From the NCBI GenBank assembly GCA_003640385.1, contig RCAB01000080.1, forward strand, positions 124,001 to 188,000: DNA of 64,000 nt. The letters run 5' to 3'. Source of the DNA: Setaria digitata (lineage: Eukaryota > Nematoda > Chromadorea > Rhabditida > Setariidae). A program made the translations under genes and the position numbers. This document shows, piece after piece, positions 39,681-52,200 of this stretch. Each line of letters opens with the position of its first letter. The stretch's first letter is position 1. The notes below the pieces were generated by a model. The model worked only from the letters and a program-made list of their open reading frames with translations. It was not told the DNA's origin and searched no databases.

Positions 39681-41634
39681 TGAAAAAATTAATGATAATT
39701 AATATTTGGTTTTAACCAGTGTCATAGTTTACTTCATATTTCTAAAAAATCAATAAAATTCTTTTAACCTTTCACATTTCGTCCAGTTAGTTGTCAACAA
39801 TGACATCTAGTAATAATTGGAATAAGTGTTTTTGAATTTGAGAAGTGAAAAGCGGAAATGACATTGTTATACATCACGTAGCAAGATTATTGAGTTCGAC
39901 AGAATAGATTAAATTAGTTATTAATTGAAACTGTACTTAAAATATTGGCAGGAGTCAGGTAATAATATTTGTTATAGCAATATTAGAAATTTAATTATAG
40001 ATATTGAACATTTGCGAGCGGAAATATACTGACGACGGCAGGGAAAGAGACGTTGAATACACCAAACAGGAAAAAAAGAGGTTTATTTTCAGCAGAAATT
40101 ACTTCCTAATTATACTTCTATAACTGTCGGATTTACACATAATTATGGGAACTTTTGTAGTTGTTAGCATTAGTAAATTTCGAAATAATACCGAGGTAAA
40201 AAAAAAAATTTAAAGTGCAGTTTTGTGAAATTTCGGACGCTTTATGCTTGAGAATAGCACCGGCAGGATGTATTTATCTCAGCCTTGCTCCATGAAATTA
40301 GATAGAAATCTGTCACTTTATATATTAAACAAAGTGAAGTTTTGTAAAAACAGACCTCACTTTTCTAAACTCCACCATAATTTTTGGCCATATAGTGTGT
40401 AAAAAATGAATATATCTTCCACATAGTAGATCTTTCAATTTGCTGTGTTCTCTAAAGCAGATTAGCAGACAGGAATTGTAAAACAGGTTGCATTACACAC
40501 GACAGTTTTTGTTGTGGAAAAGAATGATTGGACACGGTGGTCTTTGTTTCCAATGAAAATTCGTCAATAATTTCACCATAACGCAAGTGGAATGGGAGTC
40601 ACATCACTGTCAATATCCAGTAATCAGTTTCATTCAACACTGTTAGAAAGTAGATTTTGTTCTCGATAGGTGGAGCATATGCAGTTTCATAAGCGAAATT
40701 AAAATCACTTCAATCAATGACCTTCTACTGAAAGTTACTCATACCAGAGAATGGTGAATGAGGGATGTCGCGACTTAGAACTTTATGCAAATCTACTCGA
40801 CGTTGTTAAGTGATGTGAGAACTGTGTGGAATATGCAGCTATAAATCACTGATGCTACCTTCATGAGGTAGATTTTCCATTATAAGCTTCCCTCTTGCAT
40901 TCGAATTTCGCCTACTTTATTCTTAGAACTTCCACTATATAAGGACAAATAATAAACTGATCAAGCCACAGCAAAGTTTAAAAAAAATAGGATCTTGAAA
41001 TCACAACCGGTTTGACAACATAAGAAATTTTTAGTTAATAATCCTTTAATTTTTTTATAAGCAAAAATAAAAGTTCCAGAACCACAACCAAAATTGTTAA
41101 TTCGTCATTAAATAAACACTTTTTTGACAAGGACAATACTACAATTGAGAGTCACCAAAAAATTTTCATTATGTAGGTCTGACTATACTTAAACGCTTAA
41201 ATAACCATTTGGCCAACAATAACCGATATCCTGAGACCTGAGCACTTCAACAAGTACGAAACAAACATAATAATTAAGCCAAAGTAGAATGATGACAAAA
41301 ATCTTTCGCCATCTTTTATCCTGCTTCTTTAAGAACTATTAAAATATAAAAAAAACTACTGTCTTAAATTATGATAGAGTACAAAAAATTAATGAAGACT
41401 TTCACAGAAGCTGGAAAAAGGTTATTTAGAAATTCCCACTAATCCTAAAGATCAAACGATTTTTTCCGTAGTTAGTCCATTCTAATACGCATCAAAGTGC
41501 ATGTGTAAATGAGACGTTAAAAAGACTTATTTCAATTTGGGGAAAAAAGTAATTGAATAATATGGGATTCAAACTGATATGCAACTATTAAATCTTACTT
41601 TACATTGTTCTGATATCTTATAATAGGAACAAGT

Positions 41635-43623
41635 TCAACAATACTTACTACTTGTTGTACAAAAAGATTTCTTCATAATTTTGCTGAATAAGAATATCAT
41701 TATAGTTAGTCCAGTAAGTCGCACAGTGGTTGTGAAACTGAATACTGCAGAAAAGTCTTCCAAATCACTGAGAACACTTCCAGCTTGTACACATAATAAG
41801 TTATATGGAATTAATCCTGAAATTCTTATGTTTTAACACTACATTCAGTGCTTAAAAGAAAAACAAAATCCAAAAAATGGAATAAATTAAACAAACTGAA
41901 AGCAAACACTTCTATTTTGGATACTAACATCTGTCAAATGGGACAAACATTACCAACCGATAAAAACAGATAAAGCAAAACTGCTTAATGGAATGTTTAC
42001 AAGTGGTAAACAAATATTCAACAACCACTGTGGAGTGAACGGAAATAATCGAGCACATAATAAAAAGGTGAACCGTCGATATCGATTCTCAGTAAACTGT
42101 AAAACACTTTTAAATCGTAAATGTTTAGCCTATTACAGGGTTTGCTATTTAAAAGGTGACAGAGTGTCCTTCCCGTCTGATAAAGATCCGCAGCCTCCTA
42201 AAATAAAATCTTTTGAAATGATAACGTGCTACCGCTGAAGTAAGTTCTCAACTGTATACTTTATGAAAAATCTACAGGTAAAGAACATAAGAATTTAAAA
42301 AATTGTGCTAAGATACTTCAAAAATACCATCATTAGAAGCTCTGGATTTGCGCCTACTAAACAGGGATAAACGTATATTAACAGTCTGACGAAACATTAA
42401 AGTGGCGATGCTATCCAGAGATACGTCTCATTCATGAATAGATCATTAGAGTATGGAGTAACCCCTCCTAACGAACACTGTACCTCTCCGCCGTCTCAAA
42501 AACCAAATTTGAGAAGTTACAAATGACATATATCAAGAGGTGGTTATCAGTTAGCGGTCCTTACGTGAATCATCCTTAAACTGTGAGCGGTAAATAGAGT
42601 TCTTTCTTCAATAAATCATGTCAACAGTATTCAAAGGAAATAACTACCTACTTGTAACCACCTTGAAAACAGTATGAAACTTACTTCATATCTGAGTCGT
42701 TGTAACTGTTCATCGAAAAAATACTCGACAACAGGTTTTGCGAACCATAAACTTAACATATAACAACACGAAGCACCTACAGTAGTCAGTAAGCACACCA
42801 AAAGCAATGCTTTCCAACAGCCGAACAATGCACCTGCCAATATGTTCTAAAATATTTTGGGCTTCAGAATGAAACAGAGTGAAATATGATGTAGTAAGTT
42901 GTTATAAATTTTCAACAATTATGGAAAGGTGAAGATTTTAATAATTAAATGAGACGTTTTTGAAAAGCTTCGGCAGCATTTTTACAAACCGATAAGGCTG
43001 TTCGTTTCGGTATATATACACAAATCTTACACGAGCATGTAATACTAATAATTAAACGATTCATAAAACAACCGACTAGTATTTGTATAATTCAAAAAAT
43101 TTTTAAGAGAACTGACTTTCTAAAAAAAAAAAAAGAAAAAGTACCATGGCAAATGACCCAGGAATAGCAAATGACTGCTTATACAAGTAGGCGAGGCTAA
43201 ATAACAGCGAAAGATAGATGGAATGGTTCTCCCTGGAAAGAAGATGTTATTCGTTTCCAAATCATTTCTACATCCTATAGCGGTGTTCAACAAAACTTTT
43301 AAAAATTGAAGGCAGAAAGAACTTGAAATAACAATTTATTTCATTAGGAACCAATAATGTGCATTGCTCAAGCTAGCTAAATGAAACAGATTCCTTTGCA
43401 GCGAACTAATTCGAGAACAAAAATACGTTGACCTATATTTGGTGAAATAGTTGACGAGAAGGTTTAAATCGGAAACAGTTTTCGGAAAATACGAATTGGG
43501 TCTGTTCTGCGCTGCAGAAAAGAAGGCTGCCGGTTGTGCCTCAGGTCGTAAGGTCCACGCAATTATCAACATCAGGGTCGATGTGGTGAAGATAGCCAGA
43601 AGTCCGACCAAACGTAGAAGCAT
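41635..43623 (-). CDS. TMEM41A-like VTT-domain membrane protein
   Basis: Exons 5'-3': 43433-43623, 43145-43232, 42685-42846, 41958-42096, 41635-41816; all phases agree and give 253 aa (human TMEM41A is 264 aa). The VTT core is well conserved: YLYKQSFAIPGS, ILAGALFG, LTTVGASCCYMLS, then LLCARLFPFTPQWLLNI, PLVNIPL and FIGLIPYNLLCVQAGSVL. Several hydrophobic segments agree with a multipass ER protein. The VTT family includes lipid scramblases such as TMEM41B and VMP1; lipid handling at the ER is inferred from the family. The start follows an acceptor by 14 nt, suggesting trans-splicing. The end is uncertain: the last exon may read to TGA at 41635-41637, or use a GTAAGT donor (41648) to a further short exon I could not identify. 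Confidence 0.88.
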
Positions 43624-43638
43624 CAACCAAATGTATTC

Positions 43639-43641
43639 CTG
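43639..43641 (-). promoter_or_regulatory. probable trans-splice acceptor of the TMEM41A-like gene
   Basis: Minus-strand CTGCTGCAG ends 15 nt before the ATG at 43623. No upstream coding exon is apparent. Confidence 0.45.
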
Positions 43642-46200
43642 CAGCAGTTAGCCAGAAGATGGCAAAACAAAACATCCTCGCTGTGAAAAGCGAAGTGTAC
43701 CCGAACAGCAAGGACAAACGCATCAGGTATTAGACACAGAGTGACCTGAAATGCAATTACCTCCAAACAGACTCACCCGACTTGGAGGGTCTCATCAACA
43801 TTCTCATTAAGAAACAACTCATCCCACTAACTCATTAATCCGTTGTGGCTTCCAATTCTTAGACCATTCCGCCCGTCATGTCCTACTGAAATACCATCAA
43901 TAATGAGCACGATGAAGCAATCACTGATCGCCTTCCCCTACCAGTGATTTTATAAGAGTACCCAATGGTGCTATCAGTATAAACTCGATATAATCTAGCC
44001 ACCTTTTCATGTTAAACCTTCCACACCATCCCTTAAACCATTCCCAGTAACTCGATAGTCCATAAAAAGATTTATACCACTCATTTTCAACAGGTTCTTA
44101 CTTCAGTTGGACTCCACGTTTATTGCGTGCGAGAGAGTGCAGTGAGATATCCCAGGATTCCTAAAATAAGCAAGAAAACTGAAAATCCCCAGACCAGTTA
44201 CAGGGTAAGTACCTTAATGCAAACAAACCAAATGCAAATAAACATTTTATATCACATGCAGAACACTACAATCTCTCTTCTTATGCTTATTTATGAATTT
44301 CAGAACATGATGACTCGAAAAAAAATTGTTGGAATATTTTAAGTGTTACTTCATTTTCAAAAAAAACACAAATAAGAGATCCCACATGAACAACTTAAGA
44401 AGAGAAAATGCTCCTGTCTGCAAAATCAACTTCGTATGGGCAACAGAGAAAAGTTTCCCACATAAATCGATTTTAAAATTTCAATTGTACTTTGAAAAAA
44501 TTTATGATGACGGTTTCCAGTAAAACCACGACTATGGATCTTTCAGATCTTGCAGAACCATTTACCATTTTGATTATATTTTGCAAAGATAATATTTTCT
44601 GAACCTATGTACAAAAAACACCGGAAGAAAGGTAGAACACATAGGAAAAGTCTACAGAGAAAGTCCTGAACTAAAACAGTGGTCTTTGCAAAAACTCATT
44701 TAGTCTTGTGTTGTTCGACTACTTTACTAAAACAGTTGTATGGAGTTTGAAACATCAGAAACACAGGAACTAGGCAAATAGAGAGTTAAAAGGGAGAAAA
44801 AAGAACTTGGAATAAAAATATCAACATTATTTAAAAAACTGAACATTATTTTGACAGCTTTTCTTCCCCAACTGAGGCATCGTCCTCTACTAGCCAAATT
44901 CACCACTGTAGCACAACATTCTAAACATAACAAAAAAAAAACACACACAAAGCTTTTAAAAAGATGAAGAGTGGTGTCAAATTTCAACCTGAATTTAAAT
45001 TTTATACACGAAGAGTCTCTGATAAAATTACCAGTCACCCTACTGAGACTAATCTCTTACAAAAATTAACTTTTCAAACTATTAAACGTCTATTTTATCA
45101 CCTTTCAGCGGAAGTTGATGTAGACAACAACATTATAAAGGGTAGTGGGAAGTAAGAATCAACTCCAGAACACTGGGGACATGAATCTAAGGAATGCAGA
45201 TTACTCTCAGAATGAGAAAAATAACGAGACCATTCTCTTGAGGCTAGTTGTAGGAATGGTTGCAGAAGATCGAGTAGTTAGTTCAAAACTAAAGATATTT
45301 CAAATTATCATACGACAAAATTTTAGACTTGATATTTTCTTCTTTTCAAGGTTCAAAGTGCATTATCATCCAAAGCTAAAATTACTGAATATGGCAGAGA
45401 ATTTTCAACTACGTAAGAATGGGTATTAATACTGAGTAAATAAATAGTAGTACTATAAATGAATCATGCAGTACATCGTCATAACGAAATTCTAAGTTAT
45501 TGGGCAAAATATGTTTGGGGATCAATCGTAACTCATCACATAGCTCTCAAATGGGCAAATTCGAATTTCAATTTTAAAGACCGGGGAGATAAAGTTAAAA
45601 GAGCAGTGAGTATAACCATAAGTAAGGCTATCATGGTTATTAAAAATGATAATGAAAGTATTAAATGAAATCATATTTGAATTTCGCATGAAATCTGAAA
45701 AAACATTATAATACTTGAAACAGCAGAAACATTCAAATGATTAAACTGTCGCTAACTTCAACTACCACTGAAAGGTATACTTCTTCTAAATTAAAAAAAA
45801 ATCGATTTAGCACGTTTTTGTGGTGTGAGAGGAACTTACATGCTACGGAAGAAACTCTCACCTCTACGGGACGATTTATTAAGTCTATTAAGAAATAAAA
45901 TTTGGACATTTTTCATTTATATGTATATATTGAACGATTAAATTCGTAGGAGATTACATCTAATATAACAATCTGATAAAATGAAAAGATCAGTTAATAA
46001 GAGTTCCTTGAGTTGTCCCTGCTGTAAAACTTTTAGTGCTCATTCATAATCATAGATTTCGATCCCCATGACAAATGAGCAGTTTTGGTAGAAAACAATA
46101 CAAAAATTTAGCTATAAAACACTGGATTCTGGATAAACATTGCTAATAATTCATTACAACCATTGCACTATTACATGTCAAGACACGAATTAATTAGCAT
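43642..46200. other. intergenic
   Basis: 2.5 kb between the 3' side of the SLC4 gene and the 5' side of the TMEM41A-like gene, both on the minus strand. I see nothing supported in it; open frames around 44.1-45.7 kb lack splice context and recognisable sequence. Confidence 0.45.
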
Positions 46201-49200
46201 TTACATTTTAGTTTCCAATTTCTGATTATCTAACAACGGTGTTTCCTCGTTGTTCGATTGTATATTGGAGTTTTCTGATTCTGGTTTAGTGACCCGTATA
46301 ATTATTGCATCGTCATCTTCCTCATTATCATCTGGAACCTTCACTCCAGGAGGTGATCTAGAAACTTTTCGATCTTAAATATTCAAAAGTTTGATGCATA
46401 CTTCCAATATTTTAGTACATTCTATTAACATTTTCTCTAGCCATATTAAATCCTACTGAATAATCAGATATCCCGCTAGCCTAATATAATAACATGCAAT
46501 TTAAAACTGTAACAGCAATATATTTTTATATCAGAGTATCCATATGTCAATATTGTAGACATTTCGGTCATAACTCCACATACCAAAAAAGCAAAGAATT
46601 CAGGAACAACGAGTCAGCTCTAAAACCTGATTTTTTCAGTTTTTAAATTTTCGTGGCCTAATACTATAGTTATTAATATCAATGTAACTTTTTACATCAG
46701 ATTACTTCCAAATTTAAATTTTTACGGCTCACGTATCGAGAAATGACGTACCCTTATCTGATTAATAAATTCAAAATAGACAACATTTTTTCTACATAAC
46801 TATCAAAAAAAAAAAAAAAAAAACTGATATTCATTTGTCTTAAAATTCAACAGCAAATTAACTTAAAATTCTAACAAGGCAATGAATAAAAATCTAAGCA
46901 AAATAAGAAATTAGTCCTCCATTTATATAGTCTGATTGTAATACTTATTGCTAGAAAAACGATCCATATCTAGATATTACTCATCCGACACTTTCCATTG
47001 CAGTACGTTAAAAATAACATTGGATGGTAAACAAGTTTTGAGGAAAGAAAAATTTTAAACTTTTCATCCTGTTCAATTGATCACGCTGATTTCAGGTAAT
47101 ATGCAAACACCCACGTTGTTTTTGTAGAGGACAATCGATGTGTTCCTAAACTGATGTGCTTCCACATTCCAGTCTTATTCACTTCATCGGAAATATTCAT
47201 ATTGTGGATATTGTGCGAAGGCTCTTGAATTGCTGCCAAGGGAATCTTAATTATTTCACCACTCGCAGTTGGAATATGCAAATGTGCTTCTGTTTTCACG
47301 GCATGTATCGTCCCTTGGTTCTCTTCCAGATCTATGTCGAATTCTTCCTGAAATAACAGAGTCTAGACATAACAAAGCACTACCTACTTGAAGCTATTTT
47401 AGGGAAAACATGAACGAAATGTCTTTTTTTGATTACAAACAATCAGTAGAAGGTAAGATGTCACCAGGAACTATGGAAAGAAAAAATATTTAAATGGACA
47501 AACCACTACACTTTTCTTCCTTTTCATGTCTTCTTTCTTCCTTAAATGAAAATCAGGCATTTTATCATCCAGATAACGCAAATCTTTTTCTTTGAAAAAC
47601 TTTTCCATGATTTTTCGAACGGCAACCATTACCACCAACTGAAACAGCACTAACGGTACTGTCAGAGCACCTAAACAGTCATGAGATCAAGGATCAAAGC
47701 TTGAATTTCCTTTTTATCACAGTTACTTTCCATTTCGGAGGTAATGAACTTAACGAAGCAGGGGTACACGGCTGTTAAGGTGATGGACTTGATTTAACAA
47801 TTAGAAAGGAAGTGAAACAGAGTGTATACAGAATGCCTGCGTTAGAATGATTAAACGAAAAACATAACATAATTGGGAAAGCAATTGAAGTTTGTTTGAA
47901 AGATTTAACGGTCCACAACAGTGCAAGACAGGCTACTTGACAGAATGTGAACTTGTGAATCACGGATATTGGTACATGTCGAATGTAAATTGTATCTGGC
48001 TGATATCTGAAAATGATGAGTAATTTCGACACTGCTAACATATCTTGGAACTTAGTGACGACTAATTACCTGATGGATGACTAAATTATTTGTAGAAGGA
48101 ATGCAGTCAAACTAATGCAACTTTAGATTGAAATTCTTGCAGGATTTCATTACAACTTACATTCTATCAATACAGATAAAAAAAATTCAGTTCATTATCT
48201 ACGAGCAGGAAAGTAAAATTAGTACCAGAACATATATAAAGTTCATTTAAATTGGATTTGAAAGATTTCACGAAAAAAAGCTCAAAAATCTGAAAAAAAG
48301 ACTTAAGGAACACAGTTTTAAAACAAACTTCATCGGCATTAACAGCAGTAAAATTCTATCAAACAACTGTATGCCCCCAAGGGCAGCAATACCCATGTAT
48401 AAGAATACACCATATAAGACAGGCATTGGTATATGGCTCAAGATACCCGTCATTAGTACCGAACAGCCAATAAATATAAAAGTAATGATACCAGTAACTC
48501 GCTGTTCCCTGAAATTTCTAGTAACTAAAGTTTTTAACAAATATCAGTAATTTCAAAGTACCATCCAGCAAGAATCAAGTCTACATTATCTACAAAGGAT
48601 CCTTTTTAAAACTTCAAACATATAATTATTTAATCATTAATAAGCTGAAACCACTTAAACAACTACTCAATTCACCTGAACAATTTTTTAAGTCCTGCCT
48701 TGTACTTAATCAGTTACTGATTAATTAATAACTATTAATAAAAGTTAAAACATCAGGTGAATTAAGTAATCTGTTAGTGAAAAAAATCAATAAAATCTTA
48801 ACTGAACTTAAATGGTGATTGTTCTAACCCACCCCTTTGATTCTGAAATTTCTAAATAGCGACAACTTACCGAACACCAATAAACTGAGCAACTTCACCC
48901 GGTGCTCTAGATTCTGATTCTAGCTTCAGCGAATTAACATGATTTATTGAAAGTACGGTGGCGGCCACGTATATGGGCAATCCCAGTGCGCCAACCAAAA
49001 GGATTAGAAATGATAAAACACATAAATCTAAATGATAACCATAACCCTGCAAATTTAGTCTGTTAATAATTATTTTATATGAGAAAGTGGTACTAGAGCT
49101 GACTTACTAAAATTTCCTCAGTCTTTTTTTTCTTGCATTTTCAAATAGATTAATAAATCTAGTCCTCTTTCACAAATATCGATTCACGTTCATTTAGGGA

Positions 49201-52200
49201 ACTTTATGAGCATTTCTACATCATATCTTGTGATGTTAGCAATAGCAATATTACACAGAAATGTGAAGATCACCTGGAGAAGAGTCATAACGGCAGTCAT
49301 CAAAGCATTTTACTTAATTCGTTTAATGGAAACTAAGTAATCTAAATGTTCAGCACTGCTTCATGAATGAATCTTCAAGTTTTATACGAGTATAACTCAG
49401 TATTTAATTGAGTAACAAAACATGTTGTAATAAAGCTAATGAAAGACACATTAAATACTTTTTTTAGTTTATTTTCTTTCCGATTTACAATGACAGTCGT
49501 AATTTGCTGATCCATAAAGATCAGAATACAGGCAAGTATTGCTGGTATGAAAGAGACAAACGCCGTCCAAAATGGATTACCATTAAATGGTGGCACATAC
49601 CATCCACGTCCTTCCCATGTGGGCTGAAATATAGTGGTCATAATTTCTTTTTCTTTCCTTAATTTTAAAATTTCGCATTTTGGGCATTAATGATCCTATG
49701 AAATCAAAAAAATTCTGCTGTATTATCTTGAAAAGGGATCAATATTATTAGAGGACTTTATATAGATAATGCTTATGCACATAAAAATGATTAATTCAGT
49801 ATTTTATATCCTGATAACTGTTTACAGAATCAAAAAATGACCCGGAAAGTAGAAGGGACGTTTAGTTTTGGAGTACTGATGCCAACATACATATCAATGA
49901 AGGTCATGATAACAATGGCAATCATCACTGCGAAATCACTGAAAATCTGTCGAACTCGAGAAGGGAAATAACAAGTATTCCTCATTCTCTGCAATATAAA
50001 AATTAAAAATTAGGAAAAAATTAGTTCTTCTCTTAACCTGAGGAAACATAGAAAAAATTATCCTTCTATTATTTCAAACAGTTGTGCTAGCAGTTGATGG
50101 AGGACATTACTGTTAACGTACAAGATCCACTGAATTAGTAAGAAAAGTTTATAAGTAAGAGGAATGATAAAGAGCCATGTTTATTAACAACAAAGAATAA
50201 ACATCTGAAAGAAACGGTCAATACAGAGTTTATTGAGATAAAATTTTTCAGTCTTAGAAGATATTCTTAAGATCAGAAAATCAGAAAATTTTACGTTAAT
50301 ACTAAGTTTAATGTCAAAAATAAAATCTCGAATTCGTAAAATTTCTTTTGGTTCCAAATATTAAAATAAAAAGCGAAATAAAATTCCGAAAACCTTTACA
50401 ATTTAAGCAAAAAAATCTTTACAACACAAATTAGTAACTGCGAAATTTTAAGGAAACTGCAAGAATGAAATCTTCAAAGTTACGGGTGATTCAAAGACAA
50501 CAATTTTTAAAACAAATTTTTGGAAAGACATTCAAAATCAATTTCTGAAGGTTTCAGTTTAGTGATTTAATAATCATAATATAAATACTCCAAATCATTA
50601 ATTAGTAACCAAGTATTAATTTCTGGCGAAGTTTCTGTTAGCCTAAAGACTGAATCTTATCACGTTATTAGGAATTCCTATTCGAACAGAAGTTTTTCAA
50701 AAATTTAACGAATGTTCGAAGATATTATCAGGTTTTGCAGACTCGCAATATGAAATTAAAATACTTTAAAAATGGTAGCCAATGTGAATGTTCCTAACAT
50801 CAACACCAACGACATTAGAAATTTGTCGTAAAGCACGAAGCATCCATCACCTTCTAGTGTGCCATATAATATTCTGCACCGATCAAAACCAACCTGAAAG
50901 AAAAGTTTATTTTCATTTCTCTTTTAAATGTTATTTCTTTACTCTTATGAAATGCCAGTACTTTTTTTTAGTGGAGAATCCTACCTTTTAAAACTCCGAA
51001 GTGTGAATGATACGCCTTAATCGAACATAAATTGGAAGGCACTTAAATACCGTTAAAAGATAAAACTTGAAGAAGAACAAATCATTGAAAAGACGCACCT
51101 TTATAGTTTCACATGAAACATAAAGAAAAAAAAATTAAACACCGCTCTCAAATTCGATCTCGTACCCACGATAGAAATAAAAAAAAAGGATTTGATATAG
51201 TTGTTTTCTGCAAGGAAAAAGAAAAAAATATTACTTGCCTGGGAATAATCAATAAAAGTACTGTTATGTGTGATATCTTTCCAGCTGTTCTTCTCAATAA
51301 CATTAATGACTTTCGCCATAGAAACATCTTTACCAACACAGCGACATGTTGCATGTGGATCCTGAAATACTAAGTATAACAGAAAAGTGAAAAAAAAAAG
51401 AAAAAAAAGGAAAAGGATACCGTTCGACTGTATTCGACGATATCTAGCTGCGTCCTGATCTTCATAAGTTTCATTATTGCTTCATAGATGAAAATAACGG
51501 CTATTAAGGTCGCAAATGATTCTTCCGTAAAGCGTGTTATATATGATACCTAAGAACAAGATTAAAGTTGTTTTGTAATAACAGTTAATGTTGATTATAA
51601 ATGTTACGTTCTGTAAACAGTTCCCTCAAAATTCGAGATTCATTGTTGCACATGAAATGAGACAAAAATAATAAACTTAATACAACACAAACCAGGGCGC
51701 TGGCATCCGTTATCACCATTACAAATAAGATGAAGGCAGTCCAGACATGAATCCAGAAACGAAAGGAGAGGTAATCAAGATTAAGACTAGTACATAAATC
51801 AAACACGATTGTCTCAAACACTAGAACTGGTCCTGTAGAACCTATTATTGTAAGCGGTTGGCCACTGAACAAATGATAAATAACACCGCATATTGCACCA
51901 CCAAATAAATTTTCCATCGCTGCCTACGGAAAACCATAAAATTATGACAAATAATTCGCATGTTTTTATAAAATTTCATTATATTTATTAGAGCCAATAA
52001 TTAGGTTACCCATACTCATTCAAATTTCGCGACAGGGTAATGTACGTTGTCGCTATTTTCCTAAAAATTAATCAAAGAATTTTTTTGGTATAAAATATCT
52101 TTTAAAGATTGAAGAAAGCTCTTGTATTACTCGTCAACAAAAACCTAATATCATACAAGAATCTCGAATAAAAAAATCAAATCATAATAACCAATACCAT

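Larger units (their letters stand above)
35283..41634. other. 6.3-kb region with candidate plus-strand exons
   Basis: No gene can be called confidently. Coding-like segments with usable splice signals occur on the plus strand at about 35293-35388, 35509-35577, 35785-35830, 37504-37537, 37831-37896, 38264-38320 and 38388-38476, the last followed by AATAAA at 38493-38498. They may belong to one or two small genes (see findings). From about 38650 to 41630 I see only AT-rich sequence and a microsatellite. Confidence 0.35.
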
